The notes beneath the pieces are model-generated. The model was not told the DNA's origin. It saw only the letters and a list, made by a program, of their open reading frames with translations, and ran no database searches. Position numbers and translations under genes: made by a program. DNA of 64,000 nt, taken from positions 10,382,417 through 10,446,416 of the forward strand of contig NC_045149.1 in the NCBI RefSeq assembly GCF_008831285.2. The letters are read 5' to 3'. This document shows, piece by piece, positions 24,290 to 34,850 of the stretch (positions are counted from its first letter, which is position 1; the number at the start of each line of letters is the position of its first letter). The DNA is from Nymphaea colorata (Eukaryota > Streptophyta > Magnoliopsida > Nymphaeales > Nymphaeaceae).

Positions 24290-24660
24290 CTCATTTTACC
24301 TCAATGCCAAAAAAATAAGATGACAGGTCATGATCTTTAATAGAAAAGGTCTCTCCAAGATGCCCAACAATATAAGGTCATCCACATAAACAACTAAATA
24401 AAGCTGAGTGCTACCTTTAGAAAAATGATAGGCATCAGATCATGAGACTGAAAATTCAAGCTATTGTAAGTGACAACTTAATCTATGATATTAGGCTAGT
24501 TTGGCCTATTTAAGCCCATAGAGAGCTTTATTCAGTTTTCATGCATAGGTCGGATGTCTTTTTTCTACAAACCCCTTTGGTTGGGAAATATATATTGCCT
24601 CTTCAAGATACTCATTGAGGAAGGCATTATCAAAGTCTAGTTATTGCAATGTCCACTCAT
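24290..24660 (-). pseudogene. Copia reverse transcriptase fragment
   Basis: Minus strand: FDNAFLNEYLEEAIYISQPKGF (about 24,640-24,575), LNKALYGLK (about 24,520), and YLVVYVDDLILLG (24,400-24,364) with the YVDD catalytic motif. Interrupted by stops. Confidence 0.82.
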
Positions 24661-25580
24661 ATTGAACTACCAATGTAAGCAACACTATAACTATCAGGGT
24701 CTGATAGTTGGATTAACAGTTTAAGAGTAGTAAATGTCAAGCACGTGAAGAAACTCAAGCAACAAGTCGAGCTTTGTGTCCAGACATTTATCTATCCACA
24801 TTTCACTTCAATTTGTACTTTCACTTTGAGCTAATAATGTTAAAAGAGGAATTGGAAGGAACAAGATGCCACGTTCCATTCTGCTTTTAGGCAAGAAATT
24901 TTTTAGCATTGCCTGCTGCCATTCTTTTTGAATGACTACTTTATAAAAGGTTGTTTGTTTCATTTGATCAATTATGGTGCTGAAAGACTTTTGGGTCAAT
25001 GGCTTGTCATAAACCTCGATACCATTGAGCGGGTATTGTGTTCAAGTAGAGAGTTAGCTATAAAATGTTGTTGTGCCCCATTAGAATCAGGACTAGTGCT
25101 AGCAGAGGAGGGATCAACATGTATTTCAGCCACCTCGTTTCTCAACTTCAATTGGACATGTGGGTAAGTCCTCATTTGAGAGGTACCTACTGCTTGTAAG
25201 GAGGACATCACCTCCCCACATATACTTTATGAGAAAAAGGAAACCTGCAATGTTGAAAAATCAACTGGGAGAGGCAGCATGACAACTGAACTAGTCATTG
25301 TCATCTCCTTGCTATTTGCAACATCTTGAGTTTGACAGAAATTAGTATCTAACAAGATGTAGTTGTAGACATCTACAAGGGATGACCTCGAATCAAAATA
25401 TCTTCTCTTGTCAAGTCTTCTCTTGTTGTTTGGAAATTGGGAAGAGCTTTTGCTAAAAATGACATGCCTAGAGAAGATAATGCAATGAAAGTTTGGCATC
25501 ATAGCATAAGTATACTTTGTGGTGGCTAGCATAACTAATAAAAATGCATTGCATCGTTTTTGTTGAAATTTAGTGGAATT

Positions 25581-26330
25581 TTACAAAGAAATAAGAGGAT
25601 AACATTTAGATCCAGATGCCCTTAAATGAGAATAATTCGACATTTTGTCAAATAGCTTCTCAAATGGAGAACGAAGAACTTTTAAAATCCTATTATTAAC
25701 ATAGATGGCTGTTTTAAAAGCATCAATCCCAAAATTGTATTCCAGACCAGCATCATCAACATGCTTAATCCCACTTAAACAACATGTTGATTTTTGCACT
25801 CAACAATCCCTTTTTTCCTCATGCATGTAAGGGTAATAAGGTCGATGAAGGATTGTGTCGCTTTTACAAAATGAGGGTCATTCTTGTAAAATTTGCCACA
25901 ATTGCCGGATTAATAGATGCCATAGATAGACCCAATTGTTTTTCCACCAATATTTTCAAAGTTTTAAGCAATCAACCACTTCCGATTTCAAATTGACAGG
26001 AAATAACTAGGAATAATGAGAGAAATTATCGGCTATGAGAAAGAAATGTCAATAGCCATATCTAGAAGTGACCAAAGCATATCCCCAGACATCCATGTGA
26101 AGCAATTCAAGAATTATTGGTTCATGAAAATCATATAATGAAAATGATTTCTTATGAGATTTTCCAACTTAACAAACATTGGTCTTTCTATGAGAGCTCA
26201 TTAAAATAAGACATCATGACTTAAGAAAATTCACAATGTTTTTATGTGCATGACCAAATCTATGGTGCCACACTTCAAAAGAAGTTGATCTACCTCTTTA
26301 TTGTCATCGAACTATCATTGTTGATATGAC
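25581..26330 (-). pseudogene. Copia integrase and pre-integrase fragment
   Basis: Minus strand: HAHKNIVNFL (about 26,260), ILELLHMDVWG (about 26,115-26,080), a degraded middle, then FGIDAFKTAIYVNNRI and SPFEKLFDKMSNYSHLRASG (25,799-25,600). Frame broken between parts. Confidence 0.8.
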
Positions 26331-26499
26331 TTGCATCATTACGATAGACTGTGTTACGCTTCTTTGGTCTTTGAAGAAGCACATGATCCACACATTGATC
26401 ACTTATCACTAACTTGTGAGGAGAAAGCTCAAAAAACACAATCATTATTGGTAGCAAATTGTCCCCCTAATAAGAGCTTATGTGAAATCTTTAGAATAT

Positions 26500-26960
26500 G
26501 TAAAGAATCAGTATTTGAGCATATCAACAAATAAGTCTCTCATATGCTTAATGGAGTCGTGATCCGTTACTAATGATAACATCCTTGGGTCCATCATGTG
26601 CCACTTTATTTTTCGTTATCTTATTACTGGCCGCAACATGGTTTGTCACACATGTATTAGGATACCAAGAACTATTCATTTGCTTCTTAAAAGTTCAAAG
26701 CAAAGAAGGCCTGTGGAATATCATAACAAGTCTTAGCTGCATGGCCCTTTCTTCCACATTAATATTGGCAGAAATAGGGCTCCATAGATAATTTCCAGAA
26801 TCACTAGAATTACTTGAATCATTTTGCTGGTTGTGTTGAGGTTGATTACCTTGATATGCTTGTCCTCAACCTTGAGGAGCTCTACCTCCAAAACTGTGGT
26901 AATAGCCCCTACCATGTGCATCCATACCTTTTAAATGCACTGAAAGCTACCTGATTGAAG
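26500..26960 (-). pseudogene. Copia gag zinc knuckle and protease remnant
   Basis: Minus strand: a CCHC-like pattern (C, stop, CGRKGHAAKTCYD) near 26,770-26,715, then WYPNTCVTNHV near 26,660-26,630 where the family has an Asp-Ser-Gly active site; here Asp-Ser is replaced by Asn-Thr. Then KDVIISNGS. Confidence 0.65.
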
Positions 26961-27029
26961 ACTTGCATTCAGGGTTATGAGGATTCAATTTTCTTGGATG
27001 AAGTCGACTTGGATCAAGTTCTTGTTCAA

Positions 27030-27274
27030 AGAAAACACAAGTAAATGACTAAAAACTCAATGCATCTTATATTTACTTTCTAAGAAATAATATTACACTC
27101 CTCGTGTAAATGAAGAAAGAGACGCATAATCACCATAACAGAAAACAATCATGAAATAACAAAAAAAGAAAGGATAGAAATTTAGCTCTGAAAATGATTG
27201 CAATTTGTTATCTATTGTAATCAACCTTCATATGCATATCCTTTAGCTTATTTTTTTTTATAGATGTTCTTTAA
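27030..27274 (-). repeat. Copia 5' LTR (decayed)
   Basis: Diverged match to 23,240-23,521. No primer binding site next to it, and the outer base pair has changed. Confidence 0.6.
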
Positions 27275-28200
27275 TAAAAACCCATAAGTCCATTGACCCT
27301 TAACCATTATTGACACAAATCTTAATAATCCAACCAGACACTAGATTAACCAGAGGAACTGAAAATTTTTGTAGCCAACGAAAGATTAAATGGCCCTTAA
27401 AGCTTGATCAGACTTTTTCCACTTTATATTGACTTTGACACAAGCATGCCACACTTCATTCATTGCATCTTAAATGGAATTGACCACATCATGTGCAAGA
27501 TGTGATTTCAAAGAAGCTAGTTTTCCATATAATAACGTTGAAACATAGATGCCAGCAAAGCTTAAATTCTTTACAACTATATCTTCTCTTAAACCATCAT
27601 TAAAAGTTAATGACAAAATCACCAAGGAATTTGTTGGAGGATCCAAAATGAGCACCAAAAACCAATAGGGAACCAATATCTAAACCGCAAGCAATGTTTA
27701 TTTTCTTGAGCTTTGCATGCAATGCAACCCACATCGAGTTTGCAATAGAGATGCCAAGTCTTCATACCCTACATCATGTTATTAATCTACCATAGCTCGC
27801 CACATATGAAAACTAATAAATTTTGTAGGTTGATTTGCATCTGAAGAGCCTTTTAACACTTTGGAAAACTGCTTTTAAATTTATTATGTTAAAATAATGT
27901 ATAGTTGGGTTGGATATCAAAATTAGAGATACAAATCTAGAGCAATTAGCAAGATACAAATGATGACATAGACGAAAGCTTTTGATCACCTAAAAGAATT
28001 TTGATCTCCTAAAAGAATGTTGGAAATTGTAAAATGCTTAGCAATCAAAGTGCAAGTTTCTAACAATTTTTGAAGATATCACATTTATATTGTTAGAATC
28101 CTCGGCATTTGGTGCCCTTATAATGGCCTTGAGGCTCTTGATTATGAAAAAGAACTAAAAAATGGTAAAGTTGTCCACAGTACCTTCCCTCTTCTGTTTT
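27275..28200. other. Unassigned region between copia remnant and translin exons
   Basis: A 68-codon minus-strand frame at 27,676-27,470 continues, with stops, to about 27,300 and back to 27,840 (phrases SLTFNDGLRED, KSHLAHDVVNSI, MNEVWHACVKVN). The amino-acid mix looks protein-derived rather than random, but the family is not recognised. Possibly another retroelement or gene relic. Confidence 0.3.
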
Positions 28201-28248
28201 CTCTTTCCGTTTCCCTTTCAACCATATTCTTTCTTCTCTTCCTTCAAG

Positions 28249-30046
28249 AAACCCTTTCAAATGAACTCGTAAGTATTCAAGAAGCTGTCCATCTGTCACA
28301 TTTTCTCCTTTGTCTGCTTTGCTTGTACTTTCAAAATGATTTTTCTTATTCAGTTTTTTCTTTCTACTTTTGCACGTGCTTGGTCCCTCATATGATCTCT
28401 ACGACTTTTATTTATAATGCAAATTTGTTTTTGCAGCCCAGATTTGTGGTGAATCAAGTGACAGCAGGCAATTATGATTGCCCGAGGAAAGTGCTCAAGT
28501 TCCTGACTGACCTTCATGCTGCATTTAGGCTGCTCAATCTTCGGAATGACTTCCTGCGCAAGAAGTTCGATAGTAAGTGCACTTTTTGCTTTGATCTTGA
28601 TGGTGCAAATATGTTGCTTGCTTTGATAAACCTGCTACTGTGCAAAAGGTAATGCAATCAGAGTCATAGTTCATTAAGAGAAGCGGCTTAGTTGGAGTTA
28701 GTCAGCTACTGGATGAAATTAATTGGGTCAGCATAATTTCATCCTGTAACTGAACTTGTAGCAGTAGAATCAGTTTAGATCTGGGTTGGAGTCAGACCCC
28801 TGTTGGGGTAACTGAGTCTTTGTTGGTTTTGAAGGAGGCTTACTAGTCCTAGTTCTGTTGGAAGGTCTTTGGTTCTCGTATGCTAAATGAAAAAACAAAC
28901 AGTATTCACCAAATTCAATTCTAGCCTACAAGTATTTTTTTTCATTTTACCTGATTATAACTAATTTTATTATATTGAAGGCAGCATTCTGTATCTGTCG
29001 GATTTGGGTGTTCATTGCCTGGATTTTATGTTATGGGAAGCACCAAGTTAGATGTTTGATGGATATGCTTCTATATTCACAGTTCACACCATATTTTTAC
29101 TATCCATGTTGACACTGTATTGCGTGAGAAAGTTTATGTTGGGAGCTAAGTATGCTAATTGTAATCCCTGGCTTGTCTGTCCTTTTCTCGAAGAGTATTT
29201 GACGTTTCAGTCAGAAGAATGACATCAGTCACAAACAAAACTGCAAGAATTTTAGTTGCCTTGAGGAGTTGCTCAGGTGCTGAATATTTCTTTAATCTGT
29301 GGAGTATCAGTGTTGATCTTCACCAAGGTTGCTGAAGTCCTCCAGACTGCCTAGCGTGAAACTACTGCACCTTTTTGAGAGGAGTAGATGGCTGTGGCCG
29401 CCTGGCCTGGGTATTTGGAACCTGAACCTCCTCAAATTGGGCCCTAGTGAGGACAAGATTCTGTGGGCTGGGCCTGCAGGTGGCCTTGTCGCTGTATGTG
29501 GGTTACAAATACATATATCTTACCACAGCTCACAGAGTCGGTTAGTTCAACTCAGACCCATGAACTGGCTTGAACTGTAGGCAATTTGATCTGTCAAATT
29601 CGCTGGTCAAGTTGTTTGGGTTTCATGGCTGGCTTAGTCCTAGATTAGTGAACTTTAACTGAATGGAAGATGTGATTTCTAATTTATTGCTGCATATGTC
29701 TGGGATTTTCATGCTATAATGTTTGATTCCTTTGTTTCTACGCAACTTTGGTTTGCGTAACTGCGTTGAACAAACACTGCCTATTATGTATCTTTCTTAA
29801 GCGTTGTTATATATTCCATTTCTTGCAAGATGTGATCCTACTGCAGGAAGTTGATCATTGTATGATATTTAATTGGACTATAATAAACTACTATGATCAT
29901 TCTAAATGAAGTTCGTTCTTGTTTCTCCCTTCATGACAGGCCTGAAATACGACTTGAGGAGAGTTGAAGAAGTTTATTATGATGTCAAAATTCGAGGCTT
30001 GGGTGGTGATTCGGTAGACAACTGCACTGAAGGGGATAAGAGTTAA
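28249..30046 (+). CDS. Translin, last exons only (partial gene or gene fragment)
   Basis: Two exons joined in frame encode the C-terminal part of translin, the octameric RNA/ssDNA-binding subunit of the C3PO complex. Exon 28,437-28,572: FVVNQVTAGNYDCPRK, then FLTDLHAAFRLLNLRND, FLRKKFD. Exon 29,940-30,046: LKYDLRRVEEVYYDVKIRGL, ending TAA. Both junctions have AG/GT and share a codon across the 1.37-kb intron. A third piece ends SNEL at 28,268 before a GTAAGT donor and joins the next exon in phase; only its last residues match the family, and a likely acceptor is at 28,248. Earlier exons are not found in the 4 kb upstream, which is copia remnant. Either the gene has a long TE-filled intron or this is a 3' fragment. 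The retained reading frame favours recent function. Confidence 0.78.
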
Positions 30047-30412
30047 GCTTGTAAATTCAAGATCTTCGAAGCTTGAAATTTTGAGATGAAGCATTTGCTT
30101 TGCTTTCACCTGCAACACTGGTTGAGAAATTCATCGTTGGAGAGCTGAAGCTTTCAGTTGGTGCATTAACGTGCCCCACCTACCACATTTGACTCCTAGC
30201 TTCTGCAGCTTCAGGGTTGCTCTTTAAAGATTTTCTGTTTACATGTTTTTCAAGTGCTCCGATATCGAAATGTGCGTTCAATTTAAAATACTGATTTTTG
30301 GTATAACAAGGTTTTTGCCTTTTTAGGCATTCGTATATCTTTCTCAGGATACAGCGGCAGAGTAGCTAATTTTGTGAGATATTTCCGAGTGCTAAACGGT
30401 TTAAAGGTCATC

Positions 30413-30490
30413 CCATATTGTTAGGTGAAGGAGGTCCTCCCATGTTGTTAGGTGAAGGAAGGAGGTCTTCTCATGTTGTTAGGTGAAGTT
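30413..30490. repeat. Three-unit ~30-bp tandem repeat
   Basis: Three copies of TGTTGTTAGGTGAAG (first one TATTGTTAGG) with GGAGGTC spacers, 370 bp after the translin stop. Confidence 0.85.
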
Positions 30491-30499
30491 TGAGTTTTA

Positions 30500-31060
30500 G
30501 TAGGGATGTTAACGGATCAAAGTTTGTTCGAATATACCTTTAACCATATTTATTTTTTCAAATATTCACGTATTCAGATTTGAATGGGAATAAAAGAAAA
30601 GTATTATCCAAATCTGAAATATGATTTTACATTCTGAATTTCGATCTAAATCTGATTTTTATATTTATATTCGAATCAAAATCTGAATTTTGAATCAGAT
30701 TTTGCCAATTTTCAAAATGTAATAGCATTAGATATAGGATATTTGTCTAAACATGAATCCATTCTAAACATATATTTGTCTAAACATGAATCCGTTCCGA
30801 ATCTGTATTTTGCCACGTAGTGAATGAGCAACATGTGCTTATGGAGGTCCTGAGTTCGTTCCAACTCTAATTGCAAGTCCGCTGGCATGGCATCAATAAA
30901 CCAGTCAATGAGATGTTGGTGACTCTGACGAGATATTTATGTATATTTAAATCTGATGAGATATTTATGTATATTTAAATCTGATCTGAATTCGATTGGA
31001 TGTCATTTATTAAATCTGGATCTGATTCGATTTTTAAATCGACCTTGAGCCCTCAACCTT
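30500..31060. repeat. A/T-rich repeat related to the hAT MITE
   Basis: Begins TAGGGATGTTAACGGATC and is made of AAATCTGA/TCTGATTTT words like the MITE at 18.6 kb. No right terminus or target duplication found; holds a 29-bp tandem pair (GAGATATTTATGTATATTTA) at about 30,940-30,995. A fragment or a divergent relative. Confidence 0.4.
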
Positions 31061-32590
31061 TAGTGGATGGTGAAGTGACGCTATTTCCTTCTACCCTCAT
31101 CGTCATGTGGGTTGAGGTTCCATCCCTCACAATTTCCCATCCACGATTATAGCAGCCTTTTGCTGAAAATGCTTGATTAAGTCTATTTTAGCAATTAAGC
31201 ACCTGTTATTCTTGTTGTTGCAGCTGTGACATCATACTCCTATCTTTTGATTTGGACGGTTTGAGTTGCTCCCATTACTTTTATGTCCATTGTTCAACGC
31301 CCCTCCCTGACTTGCTTCCATAAACTCTTTCCCTTTTGAATTGAAGGGCTAGTTCTGGTTTTTGTTGTTTCACTTGAACTTTTGATTTGGGAAACATTTG
31401 AGTTCCAAAAGCAACTTGTCCGCCAATGGTCACCGTGTAAATTTTTTTTATTAGTTTCGTAATTTTGAAGTGACGTAGCATAGCTAGTCAGACTAAGAGT
31501 AAAAGTTCATTCATTAGTTCGATTTTTATGGGTGCTACTCTTATGAACTTCAAATAGTAGATGCATTACAATTAGTTGACATATGTCTCACTTCCAACTC
31601 AGGTTCCAAAATAGCCCTAACCACAAAGGCAAGGGGAAATGAGTTAGTCTGAACCTCTCATCAAATCACAATAATTTTCAAGTGATGCAACTACCTTTAA
31701 GGTAGGAGGGGGTTGGGGGCTGAAAATGGACATGGTAGCCTCATATCCATTTCCTAAGCACGAGAGAGTCCGAGACCTTGAATGATCTTTGGCGTGGCTT
31801 CAACTGCAAGTTCATCGCACATATGCTTAGCTCCTTTCTCCTTATACATTGAAAGACATCTGAGTTTCCCTTTCCCTTTTATGCAGTTTTGATTTCTCAT
31901 GCTCGGTTAAAATAAAAAAAATATTTTTGAAAATATAAAATAAAATTGTTAAATATAAAATATATTTTTAATAATAAAATATATATTATTACTAAAAATA
32001 ATAATATTATTAAATAACTTATCAGGCAGAATCCAGCCCCGTCAGGCCGGCCGACCTGGGCTAGCCAAGGACAGCTTTTTCGTGCCAAAACTAGGGCATG
32101 ATCAGGCCGGGTGCCGGATATTAGTTGGGTATCTACCGTCCAACCCTATTTGGAGTGTCCCCCACCTCTTTCGGGGTCTTCAACCTTTTGAGTTTTGACT
32201 TGAAAAATCATTTATATAGAATGAAAATTTCACATGTCCATAATAAGAGTGAAACTACAGCAATGTTTGCCTCAAGGACATATACTCAAATAGGCTAGCT
32301 TGGGATGCATTGTACGCAGAGCCACTTTGCTCGTTAGCCATTTCAAAAATCTAAGTGTGAAAGGTAGGTCTTACATGCAAGTTGAAGCATGTGGAGATCT
32401 CGCCATCTAGATCTCCTTCTAATACATACATGACCTTAGACCTCTCTTCCCCAAAGGAGTGAAATTAATCCTTTTGCTCACCGAAAAACTAGAGCAATGT
32501 TCTTTTGATATTTTGGTAGTTCAACAAAAGTTAAGCAAATATTACATACGAAATGAGTTTATATATAGATATTTTTATTGAATGTTTAAG
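31060..32590. other. Intergenic
   Basis: No gene recognised. An 80% A+T stretch lies at 31,905-32,020, directly followed by GC-rich DNA (GTCAGGCCGGCCGACCTGG). Confidence 0.5.
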
Positions 32591-32593
32591 GCT

Positions 32594-32945
32594 CACTGCG
32601 GTTAAGCCTAAGCATGGGGCTCGGCTCCCGGTGGGTATCCCGCACTTGGCCTGACTCGAGCCCAAAAAAAAGGGCATCAGGTTGACCTGATAATTTATCG
32701 AGCTGGCTTGGGTGAGCTCGATAAGCTCAGGTGGGGCTGGATAATATTTTTTTAATATATATATATATATAAATATAATTATAATATGTTATTAAGATTA
32801 ATTATATTTATTTATTATTTAATATATATTTTTTAGATTAAACGGAACGAGTTCGAGCTCGAGTTTTAAGTATCGAGTTGGGCCCAAGCTTGGGTTTCGG
32901 GTGTTGGGTCAAGCCGACTTCTTCTCGGGCCGGCTTAACTGTAGT
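32594..32945. repeat. MITE-like inverted-repeat region
   Basis: The left end CACTGCGGTTAAGCC and the complement of the right end, AACTACAGTTAAGCC, pair at about 12 of 15 positions. The interior has GAGCTCGA-type words around an AT core (32,745-32,835). No target duplication detected, so class and borders are uncertain. Confidence 0.4.
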
Positions 32946-33068
32946 TGTTGGAAAGCATGATCGCTATGCTTTACAACACTTGGGAAAAACTCTAGGCTTA
33001 ACTGTAGTTGTTGGAGGCAAACTAAGATTAGCATGATCGCTATGCTTTACAACACTTGGGAAAAACTC
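32936..33068. repeat. ~60-bp direct duplication
   Basis: TTAACTGTAGTTGTTGGA...GCATGATCGCTATGCTTTAC...TTGGGAAAAACTC occurs at 32,936 and again at 32,998; the second copy has 13-14 extra bases in the middle. Confidence 0.9.
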
Positions 33069-33437
33069 AAGTCACATTGTGAGAAAGCTCAGAGTGGTAG
33101 ATCCATCTGAACCAAAAAAAAAAAAGTTGTTTGCATGTAGTTGTGCCAACTTGATCCATGATTTCTTCTCAACACCCTTTTGGTTAAAAGGTTGAATTGT
33201 TTGCATGTCGTTCAACCAATTAATTCAATATATTCTTCCTCTTTTCAAAACTACTTGCCTCAATCTGTTAAAGAAAAAAAAAATTAAATCAGCAAAGTTA
33301 ATTAAAAGAACAAAATGCTTAAGCGAAAGGGCGAGATGGTTTGTCCAAAGCGATGAGGGAGGGAAGGTTTAAGAAACCCTAATATTCTCGTTTTGAACGC
33401 AGGAACTAAGTCTGAATTATGCACCTTTGACTTCGAA

Positions 33438-33595
33438 TATGCAATAACCAGGTTGAGGTTAGGTCTACTTTGAATTCGTACCTCTGCTGAGGTTCCCTTG
33501 CCGAATGCTCGATTATGCAATAACGAGGTTGAGCGGAGGTCTACTTTCTCAAACCCTAATTTTGCCTCTGTAACTCTGTTGAGCTTCCCTTCCTA
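33438..33595. repeat. 76-bp tandem duplication before mTERF
   Basis: TATGCAATAACCAGGTTGAG at 33,438 recurs at 33,514 (TATGCAATAACGAGG), each followed by GGTCTACTTT and a CCTCTG...GAG.TTCCCTT phrase. It lies in the likely promoter or 5' leader of the mTERF gene. Confidence 0.8.
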
Positions 33596-33609
33596 ATTCC
33601 CTTTCCTCC

Positions 33610-33613
<4 letters not shown>

Positions 33614-33651
<38 letters not shown>

Positions 33652-33664
33652 AGTGTGTGTGTGT
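33614..33664. repeat. (TC)n(GT)n microsatellite in mTERF leader
   Basis: About 17 TC units followed by a short GT run, ending 26 bp before the mTERF start. CT-rich leaders are common in plant 5' UTRs. Confidence 0.9.
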
Positions 33665-33692
33665 ACAGCTGCTGCTGGCAGTGGTGGTGATG

Positions 33693-34850
33693 ATGAATCT
33701 CATTCGGCAAAACCCATCTTTGAAGGCCATTCCTTTTGCAAGTTTGAGGCGCTGGTTGTTGCCATTTTCCACCGCCATCAATGGGAACCACCAATGTCCA
33801 TCCCCACCCCCATCGTCGTCTCCTCTGAAGGGGTCATCTTTTAGTGTGCTTGACTATCTCACAAGCTCATGTGGGTTCCCTTCGGATGAGGCTTTACGTA
33901 TATCTGAAAAGCTAGGAAACAGCGGTTGCGCTGAAACTGCTGTTGAGATCGTCAATTTCTTGAAAGCTAGTGGTTTCACGGATGCCCACATGAAGAAGCT
34001 CATTGGTTATTACCCAAAAGTGCTGGAGGCTGCCTTGGAGGATGACCTAAAACCCAAGATCAAGGCGTTTCAGGGTTTGGGTGTCTCTGGAGTCCGCCTC
34101 GCAGATCTGATTATCTCGCAAGCAGCGTACCTCAGCAGAGATATCGAGAAATGGATGTTGCCATCCATCGCTTACCTCAAGACCTTGCTTTCTAGTGATG
34201 AGGACGTCGTCAGGGCGCTCAGGAACTCCGGTTGGTGCTTTTCATGTGATGTCAGGAAAAGGATGGAGCCCAACATCTCGATTCTGCATCGTTGCGGCCT
34301 TCCTCATGAGACTGTGTTGAAGTTCATGGTAAGGAAGCCTAGGCTTTTGATGGTGAAACCCGACAGGCTTGAGGAAATGATTAAGAAGGCCTACGAGTTA
34401 GGATTTCAGCATGGCTCTGGGATGTTGCCTCAGGCGGTTTGGGCCATCTCCTCAATGAATCAAGGTACTTGGGATGCCAAATTTGAACTCTTGAAGAGCT
34501 TTGGGTTGAATGAAGAACAAATAGTTTTGACGTTTCAGAAATGTCCGTATTTCCTGTCAATGTCCGAGACGAAAATGAAGAGAGCTTTGAGGTTCTTCAT
34601 GGACGAGCTTAAATGCACGCCTTCAGACGTAGCGGAGAACTCGAACATGATGAGGTTGAGCATGGACAAGAGAATCATTCCTCGTCTTTCTTTAGTGAAA
34701 TTGTTGTTATCGAAGAAGCTTCTGAAAAGAAGTTTGAGTATGTCGACCATCTTGGTTATGAGTGAAAATAAATTCTACAAAGACTATGTGCTCAAGTACA
34801 AGGACGAGGATCCTGATGTTTTTGATGTTTATGAAAGGTTGAGAAAATGA
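33693..34850 (+). CDS. mTERF family protein (mitochondrial/plastid transcription termination factor-like), intronless
   Basis: A single open frame of 385 residues. The family binds nucleic acid in mitochondria or chloroplasts and acts in organelle transcription or RNA processing. Residues 1 to about 30 (MNLIRQNPSLKAIPFASLRR) are basic and lack acidic residues, like an organelle transit peptide. The body is a chain of about 30-residue helical mTERF repeats with the usual proline-containing turns: GYYPKVLEAAL, SQAAYLSRDIEK, NSGWCFSCDVRKRM, VRKPRLLMVKPDRL, QKCPYFLSMSETKMKRALRFF. Length (385) and lack of introns match the large plant-specific mTERF clade. ATG 33,690 is three bases upstream and equally possible; an ATG at 33,657 lies in the microsatellite and would add an unlikely leader. 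Single copy in this window. Confidence 0.93.
   Translation: MNLIRQNPSLKAIPFASLRRWLLPFSTAINGNHQCPSPPPSSSPLKGSSFSVLDYLTSSCGFPSDEALRISEKLGNSGCAETAVEIVNFLKASGFTDAHMKKLIGYYPKVLEAALEDDLKPKIKAFQGLGVSGVRLADLIISQAAYLSRDIEKWMLPSIAYLKTLLSSDEDVVRALRNSGWCFSCDVRKRMEPNISILHRCGLPHETVLKFMVRKPRLLMVKPDRLEEMIKKAYELGFQHGSGMLPQAVWAISSMNQGTWDAKFELLKSFGLNEEQIVLTFQKCPYFLSMSETKMKRALRFFMDELKCTPSDVAENSNMMRLSMDKRIIPRLSLVKLLLSKKLLKRSLSMSTILVMSENKFYKDYVLKYKDEDPDVFDVYERLRK

Larger units (their letters stand above)
23240..27274 (-). mobile_element. Ty1/copia retrotransposon remnant (complete span in copy A)
   Basis: Minus strand. Domain order from high to low coordinate: end of gag with a damaged zinc knuckle (about 26,780-26,710), protease site region (about 26,640), pre-integrase and integrase (26,330-25,580), reverse transcriptase (about 24,650-24,300), RNase H (24,143-23,620). 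It is bounded by diverged LTR-like repeats: 23,240-23,521 (minus strand begins TGTTAAAGAATGTC after a damaged polypurine tract) and about 27,030-27,274. Most of gag and the primer site are missing between 26,950 and 27,030. Many stops in all domains. The left LTR edge is uncertain and may reach 22.8 kb. Confidence 0.85.

Noticed and set aside
28323-28436. ATG and 38 codons leading into the translin exon
   Set aside because: Pyrimidine-rich sequence ending in TTTTTGCAG is an intron 3' end; translin homology starts exactly after it.
32594-32945. Complete DNA transposon
   Set aside because: The ends pair imperfectly and no flanking target duplication was found, so listed only as a MITE-like region.
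33549-33794. Minus-strand frames with Arg-Glu repeats
   Set aside because: They translate the TC microsatellite; antisense to the mTERF start.
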